Positions 1 to 8,370 are shown, numbered from the stretch's first letter. The stretch: DNA of 34,663 nt from Bacillus sp. MM2020_4 (GCF_011250555.1 NZ_JAANMZ010000047.1:1-34663), one strand, 5' to 3'. Notes: a model not told the origin generated them from the letters alone. Program-made: numbers and translations.

Positions 1-41
1 ATTATTACATTATTATATATTATTGGTAGGGATGGATAAAT

Positions 42-923
42 TTGATAAGGAAAATATTGTATCTCCCCATACAAGTAACAGCCATTTTGGCTGGTTTTGT
101 TTTTCTGATGAATATCCCTATATTTTTCCAATTTAATGCTAAGGAAAAAAGTATAGATATGGATATTAGCTTATATTGGAAGTATTCCAAAAGTAACTTA
201 GGCTGGTTTCTTCATATCAAAGACGAATTTCCATTTATATTTGAATATTTAAACGCCTCAACCATTGATAAATATATTTATACCATGAGCATCTTACTAC
301 TTGCTCTCCTCTTTGTAATAATTGCGGGGCTTATTGTTTCCATCACAATCATGATGCTGCCCATTTCCGCCCGAAAGAGATTAAAAGGTTTTATTGATTT
401 CACGACGAGTGCACCTGAACTATTAATCATCTTCTTGTTACAATATCTGGTCATCTATCTATATAGAACATACGATATTAAACTGTTTCAGTTATATGGT
501 GGATTGAGTACACAGCCTTATTTTTTACCGGCCTTCGTATCTTCCTTTCTTCCGGCCCTTTTCTTAATCCAGTTTTTATTAAGAGAATTTTCGAATGAAG
601 AGGGAAAGGATTATGTCGTATTTGCTAGAGCAAAAGGCCTGTCACGCAGAACTATCTATTTCAAACATATCATACGTAACATTATTCCTTTATTACTCAT
701 TCATTTAAAAGTAATCATATGGTATATTCTGACAAATATCATTGTGGTAGAATACTTATTTAACATTGACGGGTATATCGGAATTGTAAAATCCTTCTTT
801 GCAAAGCGGATTGTTCCATATGTAATCAGTCTTCTCCTTTTTGCCGTTCCTGTTATTCTATCTAATTTACTATCTTGGATCATAACCATTAGAATGAATA
901 GAAAGGACCATAACAGTATATGA
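42..923 (+). CDS. Oligopeptide/dipeptide-type ABC transporter permease (OppB/DppB-like)
   Basis: Integral membrane subunit of a probable peptide- or nickel-type ABC importer. The protein has 293 residues, an N-terminal membrane segment and about five later hydrophobic segments. A cytoplasmic coupling-loop (EAA-like) stretch near residues 190-215 reads AKGLSRRTIYFKHIIRN, as in the BPD permease family. The start is TTG at 42: an in-frame stop lies at 27-29, no ATG is available, and a purine-rich GGTAGGGATGG precedes it. The stop overlaps the next gene by 4 nt (ATGA), so the two are translationally coupled. No ATPase or binding protein follows, so partners may lie upstream of the window or elsewhere. 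The substrate cannot be read from the sequence. Confidence 0.8.
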   Translation: MIRKILYLPIQVTAILAGFVFLMNIPIFFQFNAKEKSIDMDISLYWKYSKSNLGWFLHIKDEFPFIFEYLNASTIDKYIYTMSILLLALLFVIIAGLIVSITIMMLPISARKRLKGFIDFTTSAPELLIIFLLQYLVIYLYRTYDIKLFQLYGGLSTQPYFLPAFVSSFLPALFLIQFLLREFSNEEGKDYVVFARAKGLSRRTIYFKHIIRNIIPLLLIHLKVIIWYILTNIIVVEYLFNIDGYIGIVKSFFAKRIVPYVISLLLFAVPVILSNLLSWIITIRMNRKDHNSI

Positions 924-1984
924 GATTATTAAACTACAGGAAGACCATTTTTGGCCTGTTGATCTTGAGTCTTATCTTAATTCTAAGCATTCTTTATCCA
1001 TTATATGGTCCGGCAGATTTTAACAAAATACGAATTCTTTATGGTGAAAATGGGATGAAGGCCGGAGTCGCACCATTCCCACCTTCATCCCATTTCCTTC
1101 TTGGTTCTGATCGAAATGGAGCAGATATCCTATTAATGATGATTTATGGTGCGAAATATACCATCCTTATTGCATTTGGTATCACCATACTGAGAGTTTT
1201 TATAGGCGGTCTGTTCGGGATTATCTTTTCATTTTGGCTAAAGTTCCTTTTGCCAATTGTAAAGGATTTGCTTGTGGTATTTCGGATTATTCCGCATATT
1301 ATTATTACCTTGCTACTTATTACTGCTACTTCAACTACCTATGTAAAAGATGGGACCATGTTCATCATTGCCTATCAGATGGTCATTTTAGTTATCGTGG
1401 GTGTCCCTTCTGTCCTAATTAGTACAACAGATATCATCCAAGAACTAAAAGGAAAGTCTTTTATTCAAAGCTCATATTTAATGGGGGCAAGTCATTTCCA
1501 TATTATAAAAAGGCACTTGAAGCCTTTTATGAATTCTTATGGTTTGCTGCTATTTGTTCAACAATTACTCAATACGTTGGTGCTGATTATGTTCCTTGGC
1601 ACCTTCAATATTTATTTGGGTGGTATTTCACTTGAAGAAATTGTTGGCACAGATCAAACAGGGAGTCTGGGGATCGGTGCTCACAACGTTCCAGGTCAGG
1701 TTAGTTCACTTACAAAGGAATGGTCGGGGTTAATCGGGCAAAACTACCGAGAATTCTATCGGATTCCATGGATTGTCTTAGACCCACTATTTGCCTACTT
1801 TTTTTTAATATTCATCATTAATATGATGAAAAAAGAACTTGAAGCGGTAATGGAGGGCAAATTCAAAAACCGCCAGACTAAGAAAGGCCAGAAAAAGAAA
1901 ACTCAAGGCAACAATCCTGTTCCACCTCTTTCTCCGGACTTTACCTTTTTAAATAAAACAGATTTGGAAAATCAAGTAAAATAG
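920..1984 (+). CDS. Oligopeptide/dipeptide-type ABC transporter permease (OppC/DppC-like)
   Basis: Second permease of the pair, 354 residues. It has the OppC layout: one N-terminal membrane segment, then an extracellular stretch containing FLLGSDRNGADILLMMIYGAK (the 'LGTDxxGRD' region of OppC proteins, slightly degenerate), then the transmembrane bundle. The coupling loop is near GASHFHIIKRHLKP. The last 40 or so residues form a Lys/Gln-rich hydrophilic tail (KNRQTKKGQKKKTQG) that is longer than in typical OppC. The ATG overlaps the stop of the upstream permease. A hairpin follows at 1993-2029. Substrate unknown; I infer that this pair works as a heterodimer. Confidence 0.8.
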   Translation: MRLLNYRKTIFGLLILSLILILSILYPLYGPADFNKIRILYGENGMKAGVAPFPPSSHFLLGSDRNGADILLMMIYGAKYTILIAFGITILRVFIGGLFGIIFSFWLKFLLPIVKDLLVVFRIIPHIIITLLLITATSTTYVKDGTMFIIAYQMVILVIVGVPSVLISTTDIIQELKGKSFIQSSYLMGASHFHIIKRHLKPFMNSYGLLLFVQQLLNTLVLIMFLGTFNIYLGGISLEEIVGTDQTGSLGIGAHNVPGQVSSLTKEWSGLIGQNYREFYRIPWIVLDPLFAYFFLIFIINMMKKELEAVMEGKFKNRQTKKGQKKKTQGNNPVPPLSPDFTFLNKTDLENQVK

Positions 1985-1992
1985 AACAAGAA

Positions 1993-2029
1993 AAGCCATT
2001 TGTGATTTTTTCCATTCCACAAATGGCTT
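1993..2029 (-). terminator. Intrinsic terminator shared by convergent genes
   Basis: A perfect 12-bp inverted repeat (AAGCCATTTGTG / CACAAATGGCTT) with a 13-nt loop lies between the OppC-like gene and the DUF1259 genes. Read leftward it is followed by a T-rich tract (TTTTCTTGTTCTATTTT), so it best serves the minus-strand genes. It could also stop rightward transcription. Confidence 0.7.
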
Positions 2030-2033
2030 ACAC

Positions 2034-2645
2034 TTAGAAAAGACCTGCTTCTCTTGCCGCTGCAATACTATTTCTAGCAAACTCTTCTGCAGACATGCCA
2101 ACATTCTCCCAATGAATATACATTAAGCGTGGATTTTCAAACAGCCAATGGTTATGAAAGGCTGTTACGATAAGTCCTCTTTTCCGTAATGATGCGATAA
2201 ATGGATTAAGTTCTCTTTGACGAACAACCGATTCGCCAAGATTTAGACCATTATTTTCAAAGGATAACATAAACGGAAGTGCAAGCGGAGAACGAGTACG
2301 GCGACCTAAAATCGTAGCGTTAATATTTCGCAGGCGCATGACAACACAAACAGGCGCTGCTGAAATCACTTCACCGCCGATAATATTTGCCAGTCGTTCG
2401 CATGTTGATTCATTTACATTCCTAGCAGTACCTGTCCTTCGCTTGTCGGTCTGATGCCCCGTAAACCTTGGACTCGATTCTAATTCAGCATCCATCTGAT
2501 TGCTACCTGTTCTGTTTGAAACATGGTCAGTTGTTCTTGAACTGGATTCCATTCTCTCGTCCATCTGATTGCTTTCAAAAGAGCTTGTATCGACATCACG
2601 ATTTAAAAATCGGACCCAATGATCGAAATTGTCCATTCTTTCCAT
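2034..2645 (-). CDS. DUF1259-like protein with N-terminal repeat region (paralogue 2)
   Basis: Protein of 203 residues. The start chosen is the ATG at 2645, which has GGAGGTGAT just upstream; a longer reading frame to 2738 would run into the neighbouring gene and has no better signal. Residues 80-203 match the neighbouring paralogue closely. They include LANIIGGEVISAAPVC, the RLRNINATILGR block and the hallmark TAFHNHWLFENPRLMYIHWEN with its His-x-His pair. I recognise this as DUF1259, the domain named from mycobacterial LppY/LpqO; its biochemical function is unknown to me. Residues 25-72 hold two imperfect repeats of about 24 residues that begin SNQMD and are absent from the paralogue. No signal peptide or membrane segment is visible. 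It probably lies in an operon with the upstream copy (28-nt gap). Confidence 0.72.
   Translation of the reverse strand: MERMDNFDHWVRFLNRDVDTSSFESNQMDERMESSSRTTDHVSNRTGSNQMDAELESSPRFTGHQTDKRRTGTARNVNESTCERLANIIGGEVISAAPVCVVMRLRNINATILGRRTRSPLALPFMLSFENNGLNLGESVVRQRELNPFIASLRKRGLIVTAFHNHWLFENPRLMYIHWENVGMSAEEFARNSIAAAREAGLF
2430..2573 (-). repeat. Two imperfect in-frame tandem repeats in a DUF1259-like gene
   Basis: Residues 25-47 (SNQMDERMESSSRTTDHVSN then RTG) and 48-72 (SNQMDAELESSPRFTGHQTD then KRRTG) of the downstream DUF1259-like protein are related copies. They share SNQMD, the ESS core, a TxH position and a terminal RTG. The stretch is polar and probably disordered, and the paralogue lacks it. 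Confidence 0.6.
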
Positions 2646-2673
2646 AAAATCACCTCCCAAAAATGTCATAAAT

Positions 2674-3150
2674 TTAGAAAAAGCCTGCCTCTTTTGCAGC
2701 TTCAAAACTATTTCTAGCAAACTCAAAAGGATCCCCAATGTTTTCCCAATGCATATACATTAACCTTGGCTTTTCAAATAGCCAGTGATTATGGAAAGCT
2801 GTCACGATAAGACCTCTTCTTTGTAGCGCCGTCATCAATGCATTCGCTTCTCTTTGAAGCAGAACAGTTTCCCCAAGGTTAAGGGTTTTTCCATTTACAT
2901 TGTTCTCAAATGAAAGTGCAAAAGGAATGGCTAATGGGGACTGGGTGCTGCGGTCTAAAATCGAGGCATCGATATTACGAAGGCGCTGTACTACACAAGC
3001 TGGCGTTGCGGTTATAACCACTCCCCCGATAATATCTGCTAATTGTTGGCATGTTGAAGTGTTGATTCCTCCAACGGAATTACGGTCACTATTTCTAGTT
3101 GCAGGACGCCATACCCCTTTTGGAATGGATCCCATTTCATTTCTTTCCAA
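2674..3150 (-). CDS. DUF1259-like protein (paralogue 1)
   Basis: Protein of 158 residues with a TTG start at 3150, chosen because GGAGGTGA lies 9 nt upstream. It has the same architecture as the downstream copy without the repeat insertion: TCQQLADIIGGVVITATPAC, VQRLRNIDASILDR, SFENNVNGKTLNLGETVLLQ and TAFHNHWLFEKPRLMYMHWEN. The conserved His, Trp, Glu and Tyr residues in the last block suggest a binding or catalytic site, but this is inference. It looks cytoplasmic (no signal peptide). Tandem duplication is clear from near-identical blocks over about 120 residues. The family is DUF1259-like by recognition; the function is unknown. Confidence 0.72.
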   Translation of the reverse strand: MERNEMGSIPKGVWRPATRNSDRNSVGGINTSTCQQLADIIGGVVITATPACVVQRLRNIDASILDRSTQSPLAIPFALSFENNVNGKTLNLGETVLLQREANALMTALQRRGLIVTAFHNHWLFEKPRLMYMHWENIGDPFEFARNSFEAAKEAGFF

Positions 3151-3163
3151 TACTAATCACCTC

Positions 3164-3208
3164 CTTGTCCAATATTACTTACTAGTTTATTCAGTGATAT
3201 CGGACAAG
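3164..3208 (-). promoter_or_regulatory. Possible leader hairpin touching the ribosome binding site of the DUF1259 operon
   Basis: In the leftward transcript CTTGTCC (3208-3202) can pair with GGACAAG (3170-3164). The second arm runs directly into the Shine-Dalgarno (AAGGAGGTGA). A 7-bp stem with a 31-nt loop would partly mask ribosome access. The stem is short, so chance is possible. Confidence 0.3.
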
Positions 3209-3419
3209 TATGGACTAGTGACCGGAAAGAACTATCTTTTTTTTAAAACATGGAGTAATTGAGCTACCACTAAAAAACGTAAATGGCGGGAGTTTCTCTG
3301 CTACTTAATTAATGATCTTCGGCCCTTCAGTTATATGGAAAATATAATTTTATTTTCAAGAGTAATATTATCTATCAAAGTAAATAGTAAGGATATCCTG
3401 GTGAATAGTGGGGTAAGCA
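3165..3419. other. Intergenic region between divergent genes
   Basis: This 255-bp AT-rich spacer must hold the promoters of the leftward DUF1259 genes and the rightward small membrane-protein genes. I see repeated ACTAGT words (about 3181-3186 and 3214-3219) and the leader inverted repeat. I found no promoter good enough to call and no convincing small gene. Confidence 0.4.
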
Positions 3420-3896
3420 ATGATTCTCATTTTATTCTTCTTTCTCAACCTTTTTGTTTTGGTTTTTTTCCTTCATTTTCAAAAAAGGCATCTCCATTTA
3501 CTTGAGGTATTGGTTTTATGGCTAATAAGTTCAATGTTGTTTCAAAATTACTCAGCTCTCTTCTTCATGAATTTCAAATTTATTGTCATACCAAATGTTC
3601 TCAGTCTAGAAATGACACATTTCATGAATCGGACCGTTTTACTACCCGTTCTGACGCTCATCTTTTTAAATTGGTTTATCGTGATAAAAGCCTTTTATCA
3701 ACGAGCAGTTTTTATTTTCGCTTTTATTCTTTTGCTAGCTGGAATAGAAAAGTTGGCAGATTATGTAGGTATTTTTAAACACATTCATTGGAGGATAGGG
3801 TGGTCACTTGGGGTCTGGACTATTTATATTCTTTTGTTGATTCTTATTATGCGGATTTTCCGGAAGACATTGGTTAAGGAAGTGGGACAATCTTGA
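3420..3896 (+). CDS. Small multi-pass membrane protein, CBO0543-like (first of pair)
   Basis: Protein of 158 residues, very hydrophobic, with about five predicted membrane segments. The N-terminus (MILILFFFLNLFVLVFFLHF) is a membrane segment followed by the basic QKRHLHL. The ATG at 3420 has only a weak purine-rich signal (GTGGGGTAA). It overlaps the next gene by 4 nt (TTGA), so both are read from one message. Size, topology and pairing resemble the small 'CBO0543 family' membrane proteins of spore formers; that assignment is from memory of the family and is tentative. No enzymatic motif is visible. Confidence 0.55.
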   Translation: MILILFFFLNLFVLVFFLHFQKRHLHLLEVLVLWLISSMLFQNYSALFFMNFKFIVIPNVLSLEMTHFMNRTVLLPVLTLIFLNWFIVIKAFYQRAVFIFAFILLLAGIEKLADYVGIFKHIHWRIGWSLGVWTIYILLLILIMRIFRKTLVKEVGQS

Positions 3897-4387
3897 ATTG
3901 GCATTTTGACTGGAATGAAATGATTATGTTTGGTTCTTCCCTGATTGCCCTTTTCGTCATTTTAATGCTGCGGAAGTATTTCCATAAAATTGTTTTTATC
4001 ATTATTTGGATATACTCAATTGTTTTTGTTGAATCTACTGATTATTTTCTGGCAGCCAGCCCTTTTCGGGTATATTATTGTGGAGATAATGTTACATATG
4101 AACCTTCGGCAGCCGCGATCCACCTTTTTCTTTATCCAGTATTTTCATTTATCTTTCTTCTTTTATATAATCGGTTGAATATCTCCGGCATCAAGCTCAT
4201 TCTGTATATTCTTGCCTGGGATATTTTCTCTACATTCTTTGAATGGTTATATTTAATCAATGGGGCCTTTACCTACACTGGTTGGAAAGTACATTATTCT
4301 TTCTTCGTTTATCCACTATCTTCCCTACTCTTAATTAAAATATATAAGTTTACCATTTCCCAATTAAATAAACCCATACCAACGTAA
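3893..4387 (+). CDS. Small multi-pass membrane protein, CBO0543-like (second of pair)
   Basis: Protein of 164 residues starting at TTG 3893, overlapping the stop of the previous gene. It has about five membrane segments. The C-terminal half carries WDIFSTFFEWLYLINGAFTYTGWKVHYSF, a pattern I associate with CBO0543-type proteins. The acidic and aromatic residues inside membrane segments (FEWLY, the YTGW turn) look conserved rather than random. The gene ends before a strong terminator. Function unknown. Its place immediately beside a germinant-receptor operon, convergent with it, allows a spore-membrane role, but that is only inference. Confidence 0.6.
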   Translation: MNWHFDWNEMIMFGSSLIALFVILMLRKYFHKIVFIIIWIYSIVFVESTDYFLAASPFRVYYCGDNVTYEPSAAAIHLFLYPVFSFIFLLLYNRLNISGIKLILYILAWDIFSTFFEWLYLINGAFTYTGWKVHYSFFVYPLSSLLLIKIYKFTISQLNKPIPT

Positions 4388-4417
4388 GCCTTTTTGATTT
4401 TAATCAAACTAAAGACT

Positions 4418-4460
4418 AAAGGACATTTCCCATCTTTTAAATGAGGAAATGTCCTTTTTT
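4418..4460. terminator. Strong terminator between convergent operons
   Basis: A perfect 13-bp stem (AAAGGACATTTCC / GGAAATGTCCTTT) with a 14-nt loop and a T run on the plus strand ends the small membrane-protein operon. It lies 4 bp from the stop of the leftward germination operon and probably serves it too, though the T tract on that side is weaker. Confidence 0.85.
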
Positions 4461-4463
4461 CTG

Positions 4464-5594
4464 CTACACAACTGATTCAGTCCCCTTATTTTCAGTCCTT
4501 CGTCGCTTACCTATCATCGACTTGATTACACTTAAAATAAACAAAAAGGGAATATAGCCAAATATGAAACCTATGCCTATATAACCGACAGCCTTTTCCA
4601 ACTCTTGCTTGATTAATATATCCTCTGCGTTACTAGTGAACAAAAAGTAACAGACGATAAAAAGGAAAAGAATGAACGTTGGAGTTACCTTGCTAAAGGT
4701 ACGTTTTACAATTCTGACGGAAGACCATAAATAAATACAAAAAGTTGGGATTAAAACTAATAACCATGTAAAGAGAAATAGAAACTCAAACCGTTCTAGA
4801 AACGGCAGTTGGATTACTTTAATCATGGTTAATGTAGGCCATGCTAAATGTTGGAGTTTACCTTGTGTGAAGTACATAAAGGTTAGGATAGTTATCACCA
4901 AATATAATAGGGTGGTATAAAGCAAACCAATATTAACCCACTTCTTAGAGGCCATTCCGTTTTTAATAAAAGGAAAATAAACAAGAATGGTCTCAAATCC
5001 AAAATACATGAATCCACTTTCTTTTGCTGAGATTAAATATTCCTTGAAACCGTGAGTAAAGAACGGCATGATGTACGTATGATCAGTAAATTGAAATAAG
5101 TAGACAATCGTTGTCAGCATCATACTAGGAATGACTACTCCCCAGAATGCAATGCCTGCAATAAGTCGAAACCCACCAGATACAATATAATAAATACTAA
5201 CACAGAGCAGGAGGGAAAGCTCCCAAGATCCAATCCCATCAAACACCCATATTTGGAGTATGTCGATATATGCCTGAACGGCAACTAACCCAACTAGAAA
5301 AAAATAGATAGCCACTATGATATTCAGAAAACCACCTATAACTTTACCAAATACATCGGTTTGAAATGAAATGAGGTCTCCTTGGCTGGAGTTTCTTATG
5401 ATATGTACGATCATAAGGAAAATAATATGCAAACTGAGCCCCACAGCCAAAACGGAAACCCAGGCATCTTGTCCTGCTCCTTTAATAATAGCGGATTGAT
5501 ACTTTAATACGCCAATCCCTGTTTGTGACGAATGAATGAGGAAAAACAGGAAATAAGGTGAAACCATTGCACTTTCCTTCATCTTCAATTGCAT
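4464..5594 (-). CDS. Spore germinant receptor B subunit (GerAB-type permease), locus 1
   Basis: Integral membrane subunit of a GerA-type germinant receptor in the spore inner membrane. The B subunit belongs to the APC amino-acid permease superfamily and is thought to take part in germinant sensing. Length is 376 residues with about ten membrane segments. The N-terminus (VSPYFLFFLIHSSQTGIGVLKYQ) contains the unwound TM1 region (GIGV) typical of the family. The ATG at 5594 has AAGGATGG upstream. It is the last gene of an A-C-B operon, 19 nt after the C subunit. The germinant cannot be predicted. The family call is secure; the individual name within the Ger paralogues is not. Confidence 0.9.
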   Translation of the reverse strand: MQLKMKESAMVSPYFLFFLIHSSQTGIGVLKYQSAIIKGAGQDAWVSVLAVGLSLHIIFLMIVHIIRNSSQGDLISFQTDVFGKVIGGFLNIIVAIYFFLVGLVAVQAYIDILQIWVFDGIGSWELSLLLCVSIYYIVSGGFRLIAGIAFWGVVIPSMMLTTIVYLFQFTDHTYIMPFFTHGFKEYLISAKESGFMYFGFETILVYFPFIKNGMASKKWVNIGLLYTTLLYLVITILTFMYFTQGKLQHLAWPTLTMIKVIQLPFLERFEFLFLFTWLLVLIPTFCIYLWSSVRIVKRTFSKVTPTFILFLFIVCYFLFTSNAEDILIKQELEKAVGYIGIGFIFGYIPFLFILSVIKSMIGKRRRTENKGTESVV

Positions 5595-5613
5595 CCATGA
5601 CCATCCTTATTTA

Positions 5614-6714
5614 TTAAACATTAAGACCAGCATTGATCATCTCTAAATGAACATCTACGTTTATGGGCAAATTAGGATACATCTCATAAAATTCCTTTTT
5701 ATCCCACTTCCGGCTTTTTGACCTCACAATATTACCAATTCCTATTGGGTCAACGTGATTTCCTTTTAGCGTCATCAATAGCTCTTCCACATCTTTTTTT
5801 ACCTCCGCAGTGATCAGCTTTCTCAAAAGTTCTTTATCTTTCTCATTCGAAAGCTTAATCCAAGAGGGATACTGTGTCACTGTCCAATCAAGCTTCAGGG
5901 TTAGATTTAAAGCAGGTTGATTACGGGTGTCACTTTCCAATTCCCAGTTATTATGATTCTTGTAGCCGCGTACAATGATGATTCCCTTCCTACCCATGTG
6001 TTCAACATCCATTTTTAGAGTACCTTCCGTCCGGGTATCCTTTATTGCAGAAAAAATGAGCGTTTGTTCTTCATTTAAACGAAGTTTTAACCTGTCACCC
6101 TTAAATACCCCAATGCCTTTAACCACCATCTTCTTTCGGTCATCAAGTGAAATCATCGGTACAAAGGCATCCATTCCTTGACCATAGAAATGATTGAGAA
6201 AAAAGTGAAGATTCATTTCCGGTAAATATTGCCTTGTCATATTATGTTGAATGATATCTAGTAAGTTCAGTGTCCCCCCCTTACTAAATTCCTTCAGGGT
6301 ATAAGCAGCTGATTGTTCAGAAATGGCCAGTTGAGTTCTAGTTCCAATCTCTGGGGTGACAAGCAATCGTTCTACCATATCAGTGATTCCAGACTCCGCA
6401 TACTCCTTTCCTAATACAATAACTCTGAGTTTCGCTAACATAATAGGCATGTCGGAATGTTTATTAAGTTGTTGATACAATAAATTGTGGGCAATCGCCT
6501 TTTCCGTTAAAAGTTCAATATTGTCAGAATCCTTACCTATTTTATAATTGGGATAGAGCGCTGTTCCAATCAATTGCTTATCTTCACCCAAATCGAATCC
6601 GAATACATGAACCATGCCTAATTTATCGATTGTCCTCATTCTCGTGCAACCACAAAGACTGCCTATACATAGGGATATCAGAAATAGGATCAGCCAACTT
6701 TGCCGTTTCGTCAT
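5614..6714 (-). CDS. Spore germinant receptor C subunit (GerAC-type lipoprotein), locus 1
   Basis: Lipoprotein component of a GerA-type receptor, 366 residues (the usual range for Ger(x)C). The N-terminal signal ends in a lipobox at SLCGC, so the mature protein would begin at the second Cys and be anchored on the outer face of the spore inner membrane. Family features include the early block LGMVHVFGFDLGEDKQLIGTALYPN, the central KGIGVFKGDRLKLRLNEEQ, and the C-terminal VNVDVHLEM-type strand. It lies 24 nt after the A subunit and 19 nt before the B subunit, consistent with a single operon. Confidence 0.9.
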   Translation of the reverse strand: MTKRQSWLILFLISLCIGSLCGCTRMRTIDKLGMVHVFGFDLGEDKQLIGTALYPNYKIGKDSDNIELLTEKAIAHNLLYQQLNKHSDMPIMLAKLRVIVLGKEYAESGITDMVERLLVTPEIGTRTQLAISEQSAAYTLKEFSKGGTLNLLDIIQHNMTRQYLPEMNLHFFLNHFYGQGMDAFVPMISLDDRKKMVVKGIGVFKGDRLKLRLNEEQTLIFSAIKDTRTEGTLKMDVEHMGRKGIIIVRGYKNHNNWELESDTRNQPALNLTLKLDWTVTQYPSWIKLSNEKDKELLRKLITAEVKKDVEELLMTLKGNHVDPIGIGNIVRSKSRKWDKKEFYEMYPNLPINVDVHLEMINAGLNV

Positions 6715-6738
6715 CTTTTATCTCAACTTTCCTAAAGG

Positions 6739-8259
6739 TTATTCAGTATTCAGGCCTTCCTCGGGGTCCTGCTTAGTCTTTGGATCATACATTTTCCGGG
6801 TTAAGGGTCTTAGAAACGAAGTACGCTTATGAATATAGGGAAACGGCAGCCTCGTAAATGATTGACTAAAACCTCCCTTTCTGTAGGGGAATAATGGAAT
6901 CATATAAGGACTGCCAAATGATTTAAGACGCATCAAATGCCCAATTAAAAGAATGACACCAAGATATATACCAAATCCTCCATACAGGGCAGCGAGTACA
7001 ATAAAAGGATATCGCAGAATTCTTATTGCATTTGACATTTTATAAATGGGGGTCGTAAAGGACGACAGGGCTGATAAAGCGACAATAATTAATAAGATAT
7101 TACTGGTTAAGGCCGCTTCAACGGTTGCCTGACCAATGACAATTCCCCCGACAATCCCAAGTGTCTGCCCAATTTTCGTTGGCAGCCTTGCACCCGCTTC
7201 TCTTAAAAATTCAATAGTTAATTCTAAAAACAGAACTTCTACTACTGGCGGAAAAGGAACATTTGCCCTTGAATAAACAATTGGACCCAATAAATCCTTC
7301 GGTACCACCTCAAAGTGGAAAGTTAGAATGGCTACATAAAATGGAGTCGAAAAAACCGAAAACAGCATACCAATGATCCGAATGAGTTTGAAAAATGTAC
7401 CAACAATCCAAGGGAGATAAAAATCTTCGGGAGATGAAAAAAAGTCCATAAGGTTTGCTGGCCCCGTCACAACATAGCACGATTTATCGCTAATGATAGC
7501 CACTTCCCCCTGTACTAAAGCGAAAATGGCTCTGTCTACCCTTTCGGTTGTGATATATAACGGAAATGGGGTGTTGACGTGGTCCGAGATTAATTGTTCC
7601 AATCGGGTGTTATCGTATAATAAATCAATATCAAGATCTGATATCCGTTGTCTAGCTGTCTGAACATAATCCGGATTTGTAACTCCCTCTAAATAGGCAA
7701 CTACAACCTTCGTTTTCGATCTTGTTCCCACCTCCATCTCATCAAATATGAGATCGGTTGTTACGAGCCCGCCCCTTATTAGATGAAGATTTGTATTGAG
7801 ATCCTCGATAAATCCCGTTTTAGGGCCAATCACACTAAATTCATTTTCCGTTTCATTGGTTTCACGGTTCCCGAATCGGCTGTTCCCGAGGCGAAGGAGG
7901 GCACAATCTTCTAGATTGTCCTGTAACTGTATAACGGCGTATCCTTCATGGAGGCGGTTGCCAACTTCTGTGGCATCACTTGAAATCTTAATCCCTTCAA
8001 TGGGAATCAGCTTCTTAATATCATGAAGGTCTTTGATTGAATCTATTTTTTCTATTAAATTAGGGAGGACTGATTGATGAAGTAAATTCGTATCAATTAA
8101 CGTCTGAAAGTAACTAATTCGTACACAGTGATTGGACTCTACGGGATAAAAACTAGAAAAGTCACTGGACCTTTTTACCTTCTCAAGAACCTTACCAATC
8201 GTTTCCTCCTTTGTTTCATATGTAATTGGTTTTCTTTGTCGGATTCGTTTTTTGAACAT
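6739..8259 (-). CDS. Spore germinant receptor A subunit (GerAA-type), locus 1
   Basis: First gene of the receptor operon, 506 residues. The N-terminal half (to about residue 260) is hydrophilic and carries the GerA landmarks: VIGPKTGFIEDLNTNLHLIR and the stretch VAYLEGVTNPDYV. The C-terminal half has about five membrane segments with the signature EGLREAGARLP-like FLREAGARLPTKIGQTLGIVGGIVIGQA. A polar C-terminal tail of about 50 residues follows. The start is ATG at 8259 with GGTGG 6 nt upstream. A sigma-G-like promoter lies about 45 bp upstream, which fits forespore expression. Substrate unknown. Confidence 0.92.
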   Translation of the reverse strand: MFKKRIRQRKPITYETKEETIGKVLEKVKRSSDFSSFYPVESNHCVRISYFQTLIDTNLLHQSVLPNLIEKIDSIKDLHDIKKLIPIEGIKISSDATEVGNRLHEGYAVIQLQDNLEDCALLRLGNSRFGNRETNETENEFSVIGPKTGFIEDLNTNLHLIRGGLVTTDLIFDEMEVGTRSKTKVVVAYLEGVTNPDYVQTARQRISDLDIDLLYDNTRLEQLISDHVNTPFPLYITTERVDRAIFALVQGEVAIISDKSCYVVTGPANLMDFFSSPEDFYLPWIVGTFFKLIRIIGMLFSVFSTPFYVAILTFHFEVVPKDLLGPIVYSRANVPFPPVVEVLFLELTIEFLREAGARLPTKIGQTLGIVGGIVIGQATVEAALTSNILLIIVALSALSSFTTPIYKMSNAIRILRYPFIVLAALYGGFGIYLGVILLIGHLMRLKSFGSPYMIPLFPYRKGGFSQSFTRLPFPYIHKRTSFLRPLTRKMYDPKTKQDPEEGLNTE

Positions 8260-8302
8260 CTATCCACCATATCCCCAATAAAAGTGTAATACTTTTCTAT
8301 CT

Positions 8303-8331
8303 TAGTATGTTTCAACCTCAATTATTTATGT
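8303..8331 (-). promoter_or_regulatory. Sigma-G-like promoter of germinant receptor operon 1
   Basis: The leftward strand reads ACATA (8331-8327), a 17-bp spacer, then CATACTA (8309-8303). The -10 fits the sigma-F/G form CATNHTA exactly, and the -35 fits GHATR at four of five positions. The predicted transcription start is about 35-40 nt before the ATG. Forespore sigma-G control is the known pattern for gerA-type operons. Confidence 0.6.
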
Positions 8332-8370
8332 TTCTCTTACAGTGAAATTCCACTCAAAATCCCTTTGTTC

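Noticed and set aside
2900..3262. Rightward open frame of 120 codons
   Set aside because: It lies antisense to a well-supported DUF1259-like gene, has no ribosome binding site and shows no protein features.
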